This document shows, piece by piece, positions 25,737 through 32,493 of a stretch of DNA of 64,000 nt (position 1 is the stretch's first letter; each line of letters opens with the position of its first letter). Under the pieces are notes generated by a model, which worked only from the letters and a program-made list of their open reading frames with translations, did not search any database and had not been told where the DNA came from. The position numbers and the translations under genes are program-made. Source of the stretch: Chloroflexota bacterium (GTDB lineage Bacteria > Chloroflexota > JAHJIN01); contig JAHJIN010000345.1 of NCBI GenBank assembly GCA_018823415.1, positions 1 through 64,000 of the forward strand. The letters run 5' to 3'.

Positions 25737-26159
25737 CTAGGCCACCTGGATGCCCATCTGACGGGCTGTACCTTCGATGATACGTTCGGCTGCTTCAATG
25801 TCTCGGGCGTTCAGGTCGGGCAGCTTGGTCTGGGCGATCTCGCGCAATTGGGCACGGGTGATGGTGCCGACCGAGTCTAGGTTGGGCTGGGCCGAACCAC
25901 GTTCCACGCCGGCGGCCCGGCGCAACAGATCTGCGGCGGGGGGGGTCTTGGTTACAAAGCTAAACGAGCGATCTTCATAGACCGTGATCTCGACGGGGAT
26001 AATGTTCCCCATTTGCTTGCGCGTGCGCTCGTTGTATTCTTTGACAAAGCCCATGATGTTCACGCCGTGCTGGCCCAGGGCCGGGCCGACCGGGGGGGCC
26101 GGCGTGGCTTTGCCGGCTTCGATTTGCAGTTTGAGTTTGGTTTTGACTCGCTTGGCCAT
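25737..26159 (-). CDS. rplK: 50S ribosomal protein L11
   Basis: 140 residues. N-terminal '[20 protein letters not shown]' is the thiostrepton-region signature and '[20 protein letters not shown]' the C-terminal RNA-binding helix. Start ATG with 'ggaggaaca'. It follows nusG by 30 bases. Confidence 0.98.
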   Translation of the reverse strand: MAKRVKTKLKLQIEAGKATPAPPVGPALGQHGVNIMGFVKEYNERTRKQMGNIIPVEITVYEDRSFSFVTKTPPAADLLRRAAGVERGSAQPNLDSVGTITRAQLREIAQTKLPDLNARDIEAAERIIEGTARQMGIQVA

Positions 26160-26189
26160 TGTTCCTCCACAGGCCGGGCACAGGCCCGG

Positions 26190-26801
26190 CTAGATCCTTT
26201 CCACTTGTAAGAAATCCAATTCGATGGGCGTCTCGCGCCCGAAAAAAGATACCAGGACCTTGAGTTTGCCCTTTTCGGCGTTGATCTCGTCTACCGATCC
26301 CGTAAAATCGGCAAATGGGCCTTCGATGATCTTGACGGACTGGCCGATCACAAAACTGACCTTGATCTTGGGCGAGTCATCCTCCATTCGCTTGAGGATC
26401 GACTGCACTTCTTGTTCGCCCAAGGGCACCGGCTTGTTGCCCGAGCCCACAAAACCGGTTACGCCCGGCGTATGGCGTACCACGTGCCAGGACTCGTCGT
26501 TCAGGCTCATGTTTACCAATACATAGCCCGGGAATATCTTGCGCTGCAAGGTCACGCGCTTGCCGCTGCGCATCTCGACTTCTTCTTCGATGGGCACCAC
26601 CACTTCAAAGATGCTGTCTTGCATGCCCATCGTCTCGATGCGATGTTCCAGGTTCTTGCGCACCTTGTTCTCATAACCAGAATAGGTGTGGATCACATAC
26701 CATTGCCGGTCTATGGCCGGTTCCTGGTCTGCGTCTGGTACGGCAACTTGTTCTTCGCCAGCCTCTGCTAAATCGTCGGCTGGCAATTCGTCAGGGTCCA
26801 T
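26190..26801 (-). CDS. nusG: transcription elongation/antitermination factor NusG
   Basis: 203 residues from the ATG at 26801 (preceded by 'tgggggaacg'). An acidic N-terminal extension of about 30 residues precedes the NGN domain ('WYVIHTYSGYENKVRKNLEH') and the C-terminal KOW domain ('GQSVKIIEGPFADFTGSVDE'). The extension is longer than in E. coli. Position between secE and rplK is the conserved order. Confidence 0.97.
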   Translation of the reverse strand: MDPDELPADDLAEAGEEQVAVPDADQEPAIDRQWYVIHTYSGYENKVRKNLEHRIETMGMQDSIFEVVVPIEEEVEMRSGKRVTLQRKIFPGYVLVNMSLNDESWHVVRHTPGVTGFVGSGNKPVPLGEQEVQSILKRMEDDSPKIKVSFVIGQSVKIIEGPFADFTGSVDEINAEKGKLKVLVSFFGRETPIELDFLQVERI

Positions 26802-26837
26802 CGTTCCCCCAGTTGTTTGGTGCGTTCCCATTGGGTA

Positions 26838-27038
26838 CTAGCCGCCAACGAGCAGTCCCACACCCCGTTCAAAGATCAGATCCAGGAGCCACAGGAACAT
26901 GCCCATAGCCAGTGAAACGACAATGACCAGGAATGACAGGTTAATGGTCTCCCGGCGAGTGGGCCAGACGACTTTGCGCATCTCGCCTCTGGTCTCGCGC
27001 AAAAAGCGCACTATAGCATTATCCTGTAATGATGACAT
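26838..27038 (-). CDS. secE: preprotein translocase subunit SecE
   Basis: 66 residues: amphipathic 'RFLRETRGEMRKVVWPTRRE' (the conserved V-W-P) followed by a single membrane helix. The start is the ATG at 27038 with 'aggaggaacc'. The track ORF runs upstream through the tRNA-Trp gene and is artefactual. It forms the SecYEG channel. Short single-helix SecE is the common bacterial form. Confidence 0.95.
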   Translation of the reverse strand: MSSLQDNAIVRFLRETRGEMRKVVWPTRRETINLSFLVIVVSLAMGMFLWLLDLIFERGVGLLVGG

Positions 27039-27144
27039 GGTTCCTCCTGATGCCCGGGTCTGCTCAATCTGCGACCCGGATCCTGGTATGGCAACAATCA
27101 GCGATTGGCTAGAGAGCCAATCGCTTGGCACGATGTACCGAGTT

Positions 27145-27220
27145 TGGCAGGCGGGACAGGATTCGAACCTGCGACCTGCTGTTTTGGAGACAGCTGCTCT
27201 GCCATTTGAGCTACCCGCCT
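27145..27220 (-). tRNA. tRNA-Trp (CCA)
   Basis: Minus-strand cloverleaf: acceptor AGGCGGG/CCCGCCT, D arm 'tagctcaaatggcagagca', anticodon loop CTCCAAA (anticodon CCA), T arm 'gcaggttcgaatcctgt', encoded 3' CCA. It lies between rpmG and secE, a widespread arrangement. Confidence 0.97.
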
Positions 27221-27260
27221 GTGTCAACCTGGGTGCTTGCTCCCCCCCCTCGTACCGCTG

Positions 27261-27425
27261 TTATTTGGTTTCTTTGTGAGGGGTATGCTGCCGACAGCGC
27301 CGACAGTACTTGGCCAGTTCCAACCGTTGCCGGTCGTTCTTTTTGTTTTTGGTGGTAGTATAATTGCGCTCGTGACAGGTCTGGCATTCCAGCGTCACGA
27401 TGACGCGATCTGCTTTCTTGGCCAT
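27261..27425 (-). CDS. rpmG: 50S ribosomal protein L33
   Basis: 54 residues, too short for the ORF track. The translation begins '[17 protein letters not shown]', contains '[20 protein letters not shown]' and ends '[13 protein letters not shown]'. The two Cys pairs (C-x2-C ... C-x2-C) form the zinc ribbon of the Cys-containing L33 type. 'caaggagcacc' precedes the ATG. The tuf-rpmG-tRNA-Trp-secE-nusG order is conserved in bacteria. Confidence 0.96.
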   Translation of the reverse strand: MAKKADRVIVTLECQTCHERNYTTTKNKKNDRQRLELAKYCRRCRQHTPHKETK

Positions 27426-27444
27426 GGTGCTCCTTGCCTGTGGT

Positions 27445-28644
27445 CTATTCCAATATCTGGGTTACAATACCAACCCCGATGGTCCGGCCACCTTCACGGA
27501 TGGCGAACCGTAAACCGTTCTCCAGCGCCACTGGCGCGTGGAGGTCTACCAACAACCGTACGTTATCGCCGGGCATCACTATGGTGATGGGTTCCGGCAG
27601 CGTAATCTGGCCCGCGACATCGGTGGTGCGCAGATAGAACTGGGGCCGATAGCCGTTGAGAAACGGCGTGTGTCGACCACCTTCCTCGCGGGTCAGGGCA
27701 TAGATCTCGGCCTCGAACCGGGTGTGCGGCTGAATGCTGCCCGGCGCCGCAAGTACCTGACCGCGTTGCGCCGGGGCATCCATGCCTGTTACCAGGCACC
27801 CGATACTATCGCCAGCCTGAGCCTGGGGCAACGTGTCGCCAAACATCTCCAGGCTGCTCACCGTCACCACCGGTGTCTGTGGTGCCAACCCCACGATCTC
27901 GACCTGGTCTCCCGGACGAACCAGCCCGCGTTCTATACGCCCCGTGACCACGACCCCCTGGGGATCGCGGTCGAATACATGCTCGATGGGCATGAGAAAG
28001 GGTTTGTCCACATCGCGCGTGGGGGTGGGAATGTACTCGTCCACCACCCGCAGCAACTCCCAGATGCAGCCGTATTCCTCGGCCTCTGGATCGGTGCTTT
28101 CGCTGCGCAGGGCGCGCCGCGCGCTGCCCCGCACGACGGGAACGGTGTCGCCCGGAAAATCATACTTGGTCAGCAGATCCCGGATGACGCGTTCTACGGC
28201 ATCTGCCTGGGCCGGGTCATCCACCAAGTCTATTTTATTGATAAAGACAATGACGGCTGGTACACCAACCTGGTGAGCCAGCAGGATGTGCTCGCGCGTT
28301 TGCGGCAGCGGCCCCTCTGGTGCACTCACCACCAGGATCGCCCCATCCATCTGGGCGGCGCCGGTGATCATGTTCTTGATATAATCCACGTGGCCGGGGC
28401 AATCCACGTGGTGATAATGCCGCTGTGCGGTTTCGTACTCGACATGGGCAATGTTGATGCCCACGCCGTGCTGACTTTCGGCGATGGCCTTGTCAATAGA
28501 CCCAAAGGCGCGCTGAGTCGCCAGCCCCTGGAACGCCAATGCCTTGAGCATGGCTGCCGTGAGGGTAGTCTTGCCGTGGTCCACATGGCCGATAGTCCCC
28601 ACGTTGACGTGCGGTTTCGCTGAATCGAACCGCTTGGCGGACAT
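27445..28644 (-). CDS. tuf: elongation factor Tu
   Basis: 399 residues from 'MSAKRFD' at 28644. G1 '[10 protein letters not shown]', switch region '[14 protein letters not shown]', G3 'DCPGHVDYI', G4 'NKID', then the two beta-barrel domains ending '[14 protein letters not shown]'. The second-strand 'INIAHVEY' replaces the more common 'ITI(N/A)T(A/S)HVEY', a small variation in the switch I segment. Located directly downstream of tRNA-Thr, like the thrT-tufB arrangement of enterobacteria. Confidence 0.98.
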   Translation of the reverse strand: MSAKRFDSAKPHVNVGTIGHVDHGKTTLTAAMLKALAFQGLATQRAFGSIDKAIAESQHGVGINIAHVEYETAQRHYHHVDCPGHVDYIKNMITGAAQMDGAILVVSAPEGPLPQTREHILLAHQVGVPAVIVFINKIDLVDDPAQADAVERVIRDLLTKYDFPGDTVPVVRGSARRALRSESTDPEAEEYGCIWELLRVVDEYIPTPTRDVDKPFLMPIEHVFDRDPQGVVVTGRIERGLVRPGDQVEIVGLAPQTPVVTVSSLEMFGDTLPQAQAGDSIGCLVTGMDAPAQRGQVLAAPGSIQPHTRFEAEIYALTREEGGRHTPFLNGYRPQFYLRTTDVAGQITLPEPITIVMPGDNVRLLVDLHAPVALENGLRFAIREGGRTIGVGIVTQILE

Positions 28645-28681
28645 GACGGCCGGCCTCCCTCGTCTATCTTGGCTCACTTGA

Positions 28682-28757
28682 TGGAGCCCAGGATCGGGCT
28701 CGAACCGATGACCTCATTCTTACCAAGAATGTGCTCTGCCTACTGAGCTACCTGGGC
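28682..28757 (-). tRNA. tRNA-Thr (GGT)
   Basis: Acceptor GCCCAGG/CCTGGGC, anticodon stem CATTC/GAATG with loop TTGGTAA (anticodon GGT), T arm 'cggttcgagcccg', encoded CCA. It starts three bases after the end of the tRNA-Tyr gene. Confidence 0.96.
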
Positions 28758-28809
28758 TTGTGGTGGGCAGGGACGGATTCGAACCGCCGAAGCGTTACGC
28801 AGCTGATTT

Positions 28810-29431
28810 CATCCCAACTACAGCTTTCACTGCTCCCGACCAGGTCGGGATTTGTGGGCTGGACTTTGCCTTCATCCGGTCTGGATGCTCTCCGTCAAGT
28901 CTCTACACCTTCCCCTGTTTGGGGCTTGGCTCGGCGTTGCCACCCTCCGCAGGTTTCGCCGAATTTGGAGAGTTTTCACCTACAGATTCCTCTGTAGGGC
29001 TGCAATTATCGCCAGCATCTTGGAGGAGATATCGCTCCCACCTGGACCACTTGCTTGCTCGACCAACATTGACTGTGATTTGGCCTGCGATCTCGTCAAA
29101 AGGGATCGCATATGCTTGGCTATTGGCGCAAAGGACGTACAAGAGATCAAAATCTCCTGGCTTGTAGTTTGTCCTGCGGTTCCCGGCGCTTCGGTTTCCA
29201 CCAGATACATAGAGAGGCACTGAAAATACGCCCTGATTTCCCTCGTACCCAGCATATTTACATTGAACCGCCTGGAATGCGCCACCTCGCTCAATCACTA
29301 GATCATATTTGGCCGTGTCTGACAGTGGGATGCTTATCGTGTATCCTGCGGATACAAAATGCTTGATTGCGCTGGCGACAGCCAAGTTGCCCTTTTGCTT
29401 GTTATCCATATCTGGCAAACCTGGCTTCTCT
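28810..29431 (-). mobile_element. group I intron in tRNA-Tyr, with homing endonuclease ORF
   Basis: 622 nt. The 5' exon ends in U and the intron ends in G, as group I splicing requires. The core reads in order: IGS GCAGCC (29003-28998; pairs with exon GACUGU, U.G at the splice site), P2 CCTACAGA-ggaa-TCTGTAGG, P3 CTCTCC with later GGAGAG, P4 CGGCG/CGCCG around 'aaacc', P5 ACC/GGT, P6 CCCC/GGGG, R 'gtgtagagacttgacgg', P8 CATCC/GGATG, S 'aaggcaaagtcc' (P7 with 'gactt'), P9 CCCGACCTGGTCGGG. The R and S strings are close to those of cyanobacterial tRNA-Leu (IC3-like) introns. Since the IGS lies about 430 nt into the intron, the endonuclease ORF occupies the P1 loop. Subgroup is inferred. Confidence 0.93.
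28903..29409 (-). CDS. PD-(D/E)XK homing endonuclease encoded in the intron (I-Ssp6803I type)
   Basis: 168 residues from the ATG at 29409, 22 nt into the intron. The segment 'KYDLVIERGGAFQAVQCKYA' gives Asp36 and Gln49-x-Lys51, the D...QxK catalytic arrangement of the group I intron-associated PD-(D/E)XK endonucleases exemplified by I-Ssp6803I from Synechocystis tRNA-fMet. 'SIPLSDTAKYDL' and 'DFDLLYVL' also fit that family. The first-helix acidic residue often seen after 'KGxxx' is not obvious here ('KGNLAVASAI'). The final 30 or so codons are read through P2-P6 of the ribozyme and the stop TAG lies inside R ('gtgTAGagac'). It would cleave intronless tRNA-Tyr alleles to drive homing. The track's longer form starts inside the tRNA exon and is not needed. 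Confidence 0.9.
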   Translation of the reverse strand: MDNKQKGNLAVASAIKHFVSAGYTISIPLSDTAKYDLVIERGGAFQAVQCKYAGYEGNQGVFSVPLYVSGGNRSAGNRRTNYKPGDFDLLYVLCANSQAYAIPFDEIAGQITVNVGRASKWSRWERYLLQDAGDNCSPTEESVGENSPNSAKPAEGGNAEPSPKQGKV

Positions 29432-29478
29432 ACAGTCAGCCCCCTTTGTCCACTTGGGTACCTGCCCATTTGACCTTT

Positions 29479-29554
29479 TGGAGCCTGAGAGGGGATTCGA
29501 ACCCGCCAACCTACCGCTTACAAGGCGGTTGCTCTGCCATTGAGCTACTCAGGC
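29479..29554 (-). tRNA. tRNA-Thr (TGT)
   Basis: Acceptor GCCTGAG/CTCAGGC, anticodon stem ACCGC/GCGGT with loop CTTGTAA (anticodon TGT), T arm 'gcgggttcgaatcccct', encoded CCA. First gene of the tRNA-tuf cluster, behind a consensus promoter. Confidence 0.96.
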
Positions 29555-29569
29555 ACCGACGTAACTCGT

Positions 29570-29598
29570 ATTATACTCGCGATGCCGTTACTGGTCAA
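29570..29598 (-). promoter_or_regulatory. promoter of the tRNA-tuf block
   Basis: Minus strand TTGACC, 17-bp spacer, TATAAT, ending 16 bases before the first base of tRNA-Thr(TGT). Strong consensus as expected for a stable RNA promoter. Confidence 0.85.
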
Positions 29599-29646
29599 GC
29601 GCCTGAAGTATAGTCCGGGTTGCCAAACTTGTCAAGCGATTGTGGC

Positions 29647-29675
29647 TTGCGCCCGAAGCCCGATTGTTGTACAAT
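29647..29675 (+). promoter_or_regulatory. selA promoter
   Basis: TTGCGC, 17-bp spacer, TACAAT; the start site would give a 5' UTR of about 36 bases with 'gaggag' before the selA ATG. It is divergent from the tRNA promoter 50 bases away. Confidence 0.65.
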
Positions 29676-29717
29676 CAAGCCGAGTTCATCCCCGTTTGCC
29701 TTTTGAAGAGGAGTCAG

Positions 29718-31094
29718 ATGTCATCAGAAGAGGCGTTTCGCGCGTTGCCCAGCGTAGACAAGTTGTTGCAGCAGCCAGCCATTGTCGAGCTGGTGGACCG
29801 GTACTCGCAGCCGCCGGTGGTGGAAATAGTCCGGCGCGAACTGATGGCGGCCCGGGCTCACGTTGCGGCCGGCGAACCGGCCCCCACCATTGCCCAGTTG
29901 GTGCAGAACATTGTGGTGGGGGGCGATGTGCTGTGGCGCCCCAGCCTGTACCCGGTGATCAATGCCACCGGCGTGGTGCTGCATACCAATCTGGGGCGCG
30001 CGCCGTTGAGCCGGGCGGCCCTGGCTGCCATTCGCGAGGTGGGCCGGGGCTATTCTAACCTGGAATATGACCTGGACAAGGGCCAACGCGGCAGCCGCTA
30101 TGTCCACGCCGAAGAGTTGTTGTGCCACCTCACCGGCGCACCGGCGGCGCTGGTGGTCAACAATAACGCCGCCGCCGTGCTATTGACCCTGACCGTGCTG
30201 GCCCAGGGCGGTCAGGTCGTCATCTCCCGGGGGCAGCTTATCGAGATCGGGGGCGGGTTTCGTATCCCCGAGGTGATGCAGCAAAGCGGCTGCACACTGG
30301 TGGAGGTAGGTACCACCAATCGCACCTACCGCCGCGATTACGAGGCCGCCCTCACACCGCAGACCCGGGTGCTCATGCGGGCGCACCGCAGCAATTTTAG
30401 CCTGGCTGGCTTTGTAGAAGAGCCGTCGGTGGCAGACCTGGCGGCGCTGGCCCGCGAACACAACCTGCGGGTTGTGGATGACCTGGGCAGCGGCACGCTT
30501 TTGGATACGGCACAGTTTGGCCTGGCGCACGAGCCGACCGTGCCAGAAAGCGTCCAGGCCGGGGCCGACATCGTGAGCTTTAGCGGAGACAAACTGCTGG
30601 GCGGCCCGCAGGCCGGCATCCTGTTGGGCGCGGCTGATTTGATTGCCGAATTGCGCCATTGTCCCATGACCCGGGCCTTGCGGGTGGACAAGACCACGCT
30701 GGCGGCGTTGCAGGCCACGTTACTGAGCTATCTGCGTGGTCGTGCGGTGGATGAAGTGCCGATCTGGCAAATGATCGGGGCAGATATACACGCGCTGGAG
30801 GCCCGGGCCGAGGGCTGGGCGCAGGTATTGACCATGTCCGGCGTGCCGGCCTCGGTGATGAGCAGTGACAGCACGGTGGGCGGCGGCAGCCTACCGGGCC
30901 AGACGCTGCCCACGCGCGTGTGTGCCCTGGCGGTCGAGTCACCGGACCGGTTGGCCGCGTACCTGCGCGCCGGCGATCCGCCGGTGGTTGGCCGCATCGA
31001 GAACGACCGCTTTTTGCTGGACCCGCGCACGGTGCTGCCGGACCAGGACAATCTGCTGTTAGAGGCGCTGCGGCGGGCCTTGGCCACCGGGTGA
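29718..31094 (+). CDS. selA: L-seryl-tRNA(Sec) selenium transferase
   Basis: Converts Ser-tRNA(Sec) to Sec-tRNA(Sec) with selenophosphate, PLP-dependent. 458 residues from the ATG at 29718. N-terminal 'LPSVDKLLQQP', 'NATGVVLHTNLGRAPLS', 'EYDLDKGQRGSR' and the PLP lysine in 'SFSGDKLLGGPQAG' (about Lys291) are all family hallmarks. It implies selenoprotein synthesis in this organism, but selB, selC and selD are not in the window. A selB partner usually sits next to selA; here the next gene is convergent and unrelated. Confidence 0.95.
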   Translation: MSSEEAFRALPSVDKLLQQPAIVELVDRYSQPPVVEIVRRELMAARAHVAAGEPAPTIAQLVQNIVVGGDVLWRPSLYPVINATGVVLHTNLGRAPLSRAALAAIREVGRGYSNLEYDLDKGQRGSRYVHAEELLCHLTGAPAALVVNNNAAAVLLTLTVLAQGGQVVISRGQLIEIGGGFRIPEVMQQSGCTLVEVGTTNRTYRRDYEAALTPQTRVLMRAHRSNFSLAGFVEEPSVADLAALAREHNLRVVDDLGSGTLLDTAQFGLAHEPTVPESVQAGADIVSFSGDKLLGGPQAGILLGAADLIAELRHCPMTRALRVDKTTLAALQATLLSYLRGRAVDEVPIWQMIGADIHALEARAEGWAQVLTMSGVPASVMSSDSTVGGGSLPGQTLPTRVCALAVESPDRLAAYLRAGDPPVVGRIENDRFLLDPRTVLPDQDNLLLEALRRALATG

Positions 31095-31139
31095 CGAGCG
31101 CCCGTTGCTGCTGCCTGGATAGTGTATCAGACAAAACAA

Positions 31140-31166
31140 AACCCGTCGAGGTGGCCTCGACGGGTT
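31140..31166. terminator. terminator between selA and the M16 peptidase gene
   Basis: Perfect stem AACCCGTCGAGG-tgg-CCTCGACGGGTT. A-rich sequence on its left gives a T tract on the minus strand, so it terminates the peptidase transcript best; it can also stop selA. Confidence 0.85.
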
Positions 31167-31191
31167 CTTGCATGTGGTTGTTTGGCGCAGA

Positions 31192-32469
31192 CTAGTGCGG
31201 CGCGCTGGCATTGATGAGGTGCTGGAACAGCGCCGGGTTCTCGTAGGGGCCGATAATCGCTAGGTTCAGCCGCTCGGGCTGAAACAACTCGGACGCCAGG
31301 CGCTGTACGTCCTCGCGCGTGACGGCATCCATCTCGGTCACGGCTTGTTCGGGCGTGAGGATCTCCTGGTTGCGCACTTCTTGTATCCCAATCCACGCCG
31401 CCACGCTGCGCGAATCTTCCATGCTCAATAGAAACCGGCCCTTGGTGTATTCTTTGGCCCGCTTTAGTTCCTCCGGCGCCACCGGCTCCCGGGCGATGCG
31501 GTCCCATTCGCCCCGAATAGTTTCGACGGTTTCGACTACTCGCCCCAGGTCCACGCTGGCATAGGCAGTCATGGCCCCGGCGTCGCGATAGCTGGTCAGG
31601 TACGAACCTACGGCATAGGCCAGGCCTCGCACCTCGCGGACCTCTTGAAAGAGACGGCTGCCCATGCCATCGCCCAGGATGGCGTTCAGGACACGCTGGG
31701 TATAGCGGTCGGGGTGATCATAGTTCAATCCCGGCACGCACAGGCAAAAGTTGGCTTGCTCGGTTTCTTTGTTCTGCACGCGCAGCCGGGGCGCGGTCTG
31801 GTTGTCTGCCGCCGGCTCACATGCTGTCACCGGCCTGGGCGCCAGGTCGCCAAAATGGGCGGCAACCGCTGCCACTACCTCGGCGTGGTCCAGGTTGCCG
31901 GCCACGGCCACCACGAGGTTGTTCGGCACATAGCGGGTGGCGGTATAGGCCAGCATATCGGCACGCCCGATGGCGCTCACGCTCTCGACGGTGCCGGCAA
32001 TGTCCCAGCCCAGTGGGTGGTCGCCAAACCGCACTTCTTCGATGATCTGGTGCACCCAACTGGCCGGCGAATCGAACAGCGAAATGATCTCTTCGATGAT
32101 CACCTGCCGTTCCCGGTCGATCTCGACGGCGTCCAGATGCGAGTGCAGGAATATGTCTGCCAGCACGTCCCACGCCTGGTCAAAATAAGGCCGGGCCACG
32201 CGCGTCCAGTACTGGGTGGTTTCTTTGTCGGTAGCCGCGTTCAGATACCCGCCCAGGCTCTCGATCTCGCGCGAGATGTCCAGGGCCGTGGGGCGTCGGG
32301 CTGTCCCTTTGAATAGCATGTGTTCCACAAAATGCGAAATGCCGCACTGGGCTGCCGTCTCGTAGCGCGCCCCGGTGTTGGTCAGGATGATGGCGCTGAC
32401 AGCCTGGGTTTGCGGCATGGTCGCCGTCACGATGCGCAGGCCATTGTCCAACGTTGTTTTTTGATACAT
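31192..32469 (-). CDS. M16-family zinc metallopeptidase (processing peptidase-like)
   Basis: 425 residues. Inverted zinc motif HxxEH as 'HFVEH' (46-50) with the distal Glu in 'RQVIIEEIISLFDSP' near 125, so the active half is intact. The C-terminal half has the 'GSRLFQEVREVRGLAYAVGS' segment typical of M16B peptidases such as bacterial PqqL-like/YmxG and mitochondrial MPP-beta. No signal peptide, so cytoplasmic. Substrate unknown. It is 24 bases from the upstream thiol-disulfide gene on the same strand. Confidence 0.93.
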   Translation of the reverse strand: MYQKTTLDNGLRIVTATMPQTQAVSAIILTNTGARYETAAQCGISHFVEHMLFKGTARRPTALDISREIESLGGYLNAATDKETTQYWTRVARPYFDQAWDVLADIFLHSHLDAVEIDRERQVIIEEIISLFDSPASWVHQIIEEVRFGDHPLGWDIAGTVESVSAIGRADMLAYTATRYVPNNLVVAVAGNLDHAEVVAAVAAHFGDLAPRPVTACEPAADNQTAPRLRVQNKETEQANFCLCVPGLNYDHPDRYTQRVLNAILGDGMGSRLFQEVREVRGLAYAVGSYLTSYRDAGAMTAYASVDLGRVVETVETIRGEWDRIAREPVAPEELKRAKEYTKGRFLLSMEDSRSVAAWIGIQEVRNQEILTPEQAVTEMDAVTREDVQRLASELFQPERLNLAIIGPYENPALFQHLINASAPH

Positions 32470-32493
32470 GTGTTATCCATTCGTAGATTCGGA

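Larger units (their letters stand above)
28761..29467 (-). tRNA. tRNA-Tyr (GTA) interrupted by a group I intron
   Basis: 5' exon 29467-29432 (GGGCAGG acceptor, D arm, stem GCTGA, loop CTGT) and 3' exon 28809-28761 (AAA, TCAGC, class II variable arm 'tgcgtaacgc', T arm 'gcggttcgaatccgtc', CCTGCCC, A, CCA). Joining CTGT to AAA restores a seven-base loop CTGTAAA with anticodon GUA. The acceptor strands pair perfectly across 630 bases. The intron cuts the anticodon between U35 and A36. The gene is flanked by two tRNA-Thr genes, as in the thrU-tyrU-glyT-thrT cluster of E. coli. Confidence 0.95.

Noticed and set aside
27039-27227. N-terminal extension of SecE
   Set aside because: It would translate the tRNA-Trp gene; the ATG at 27038 has a proper ribosome binding site and matches the family N-terminus.
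29410-29469. N-terminal extension of the intron endonuclease into the tRNA-Tyr exon
   Set aside because: The ATG overlaps the tRNA 5' end; the family-like sequence begins at the internal ATG at 29409.
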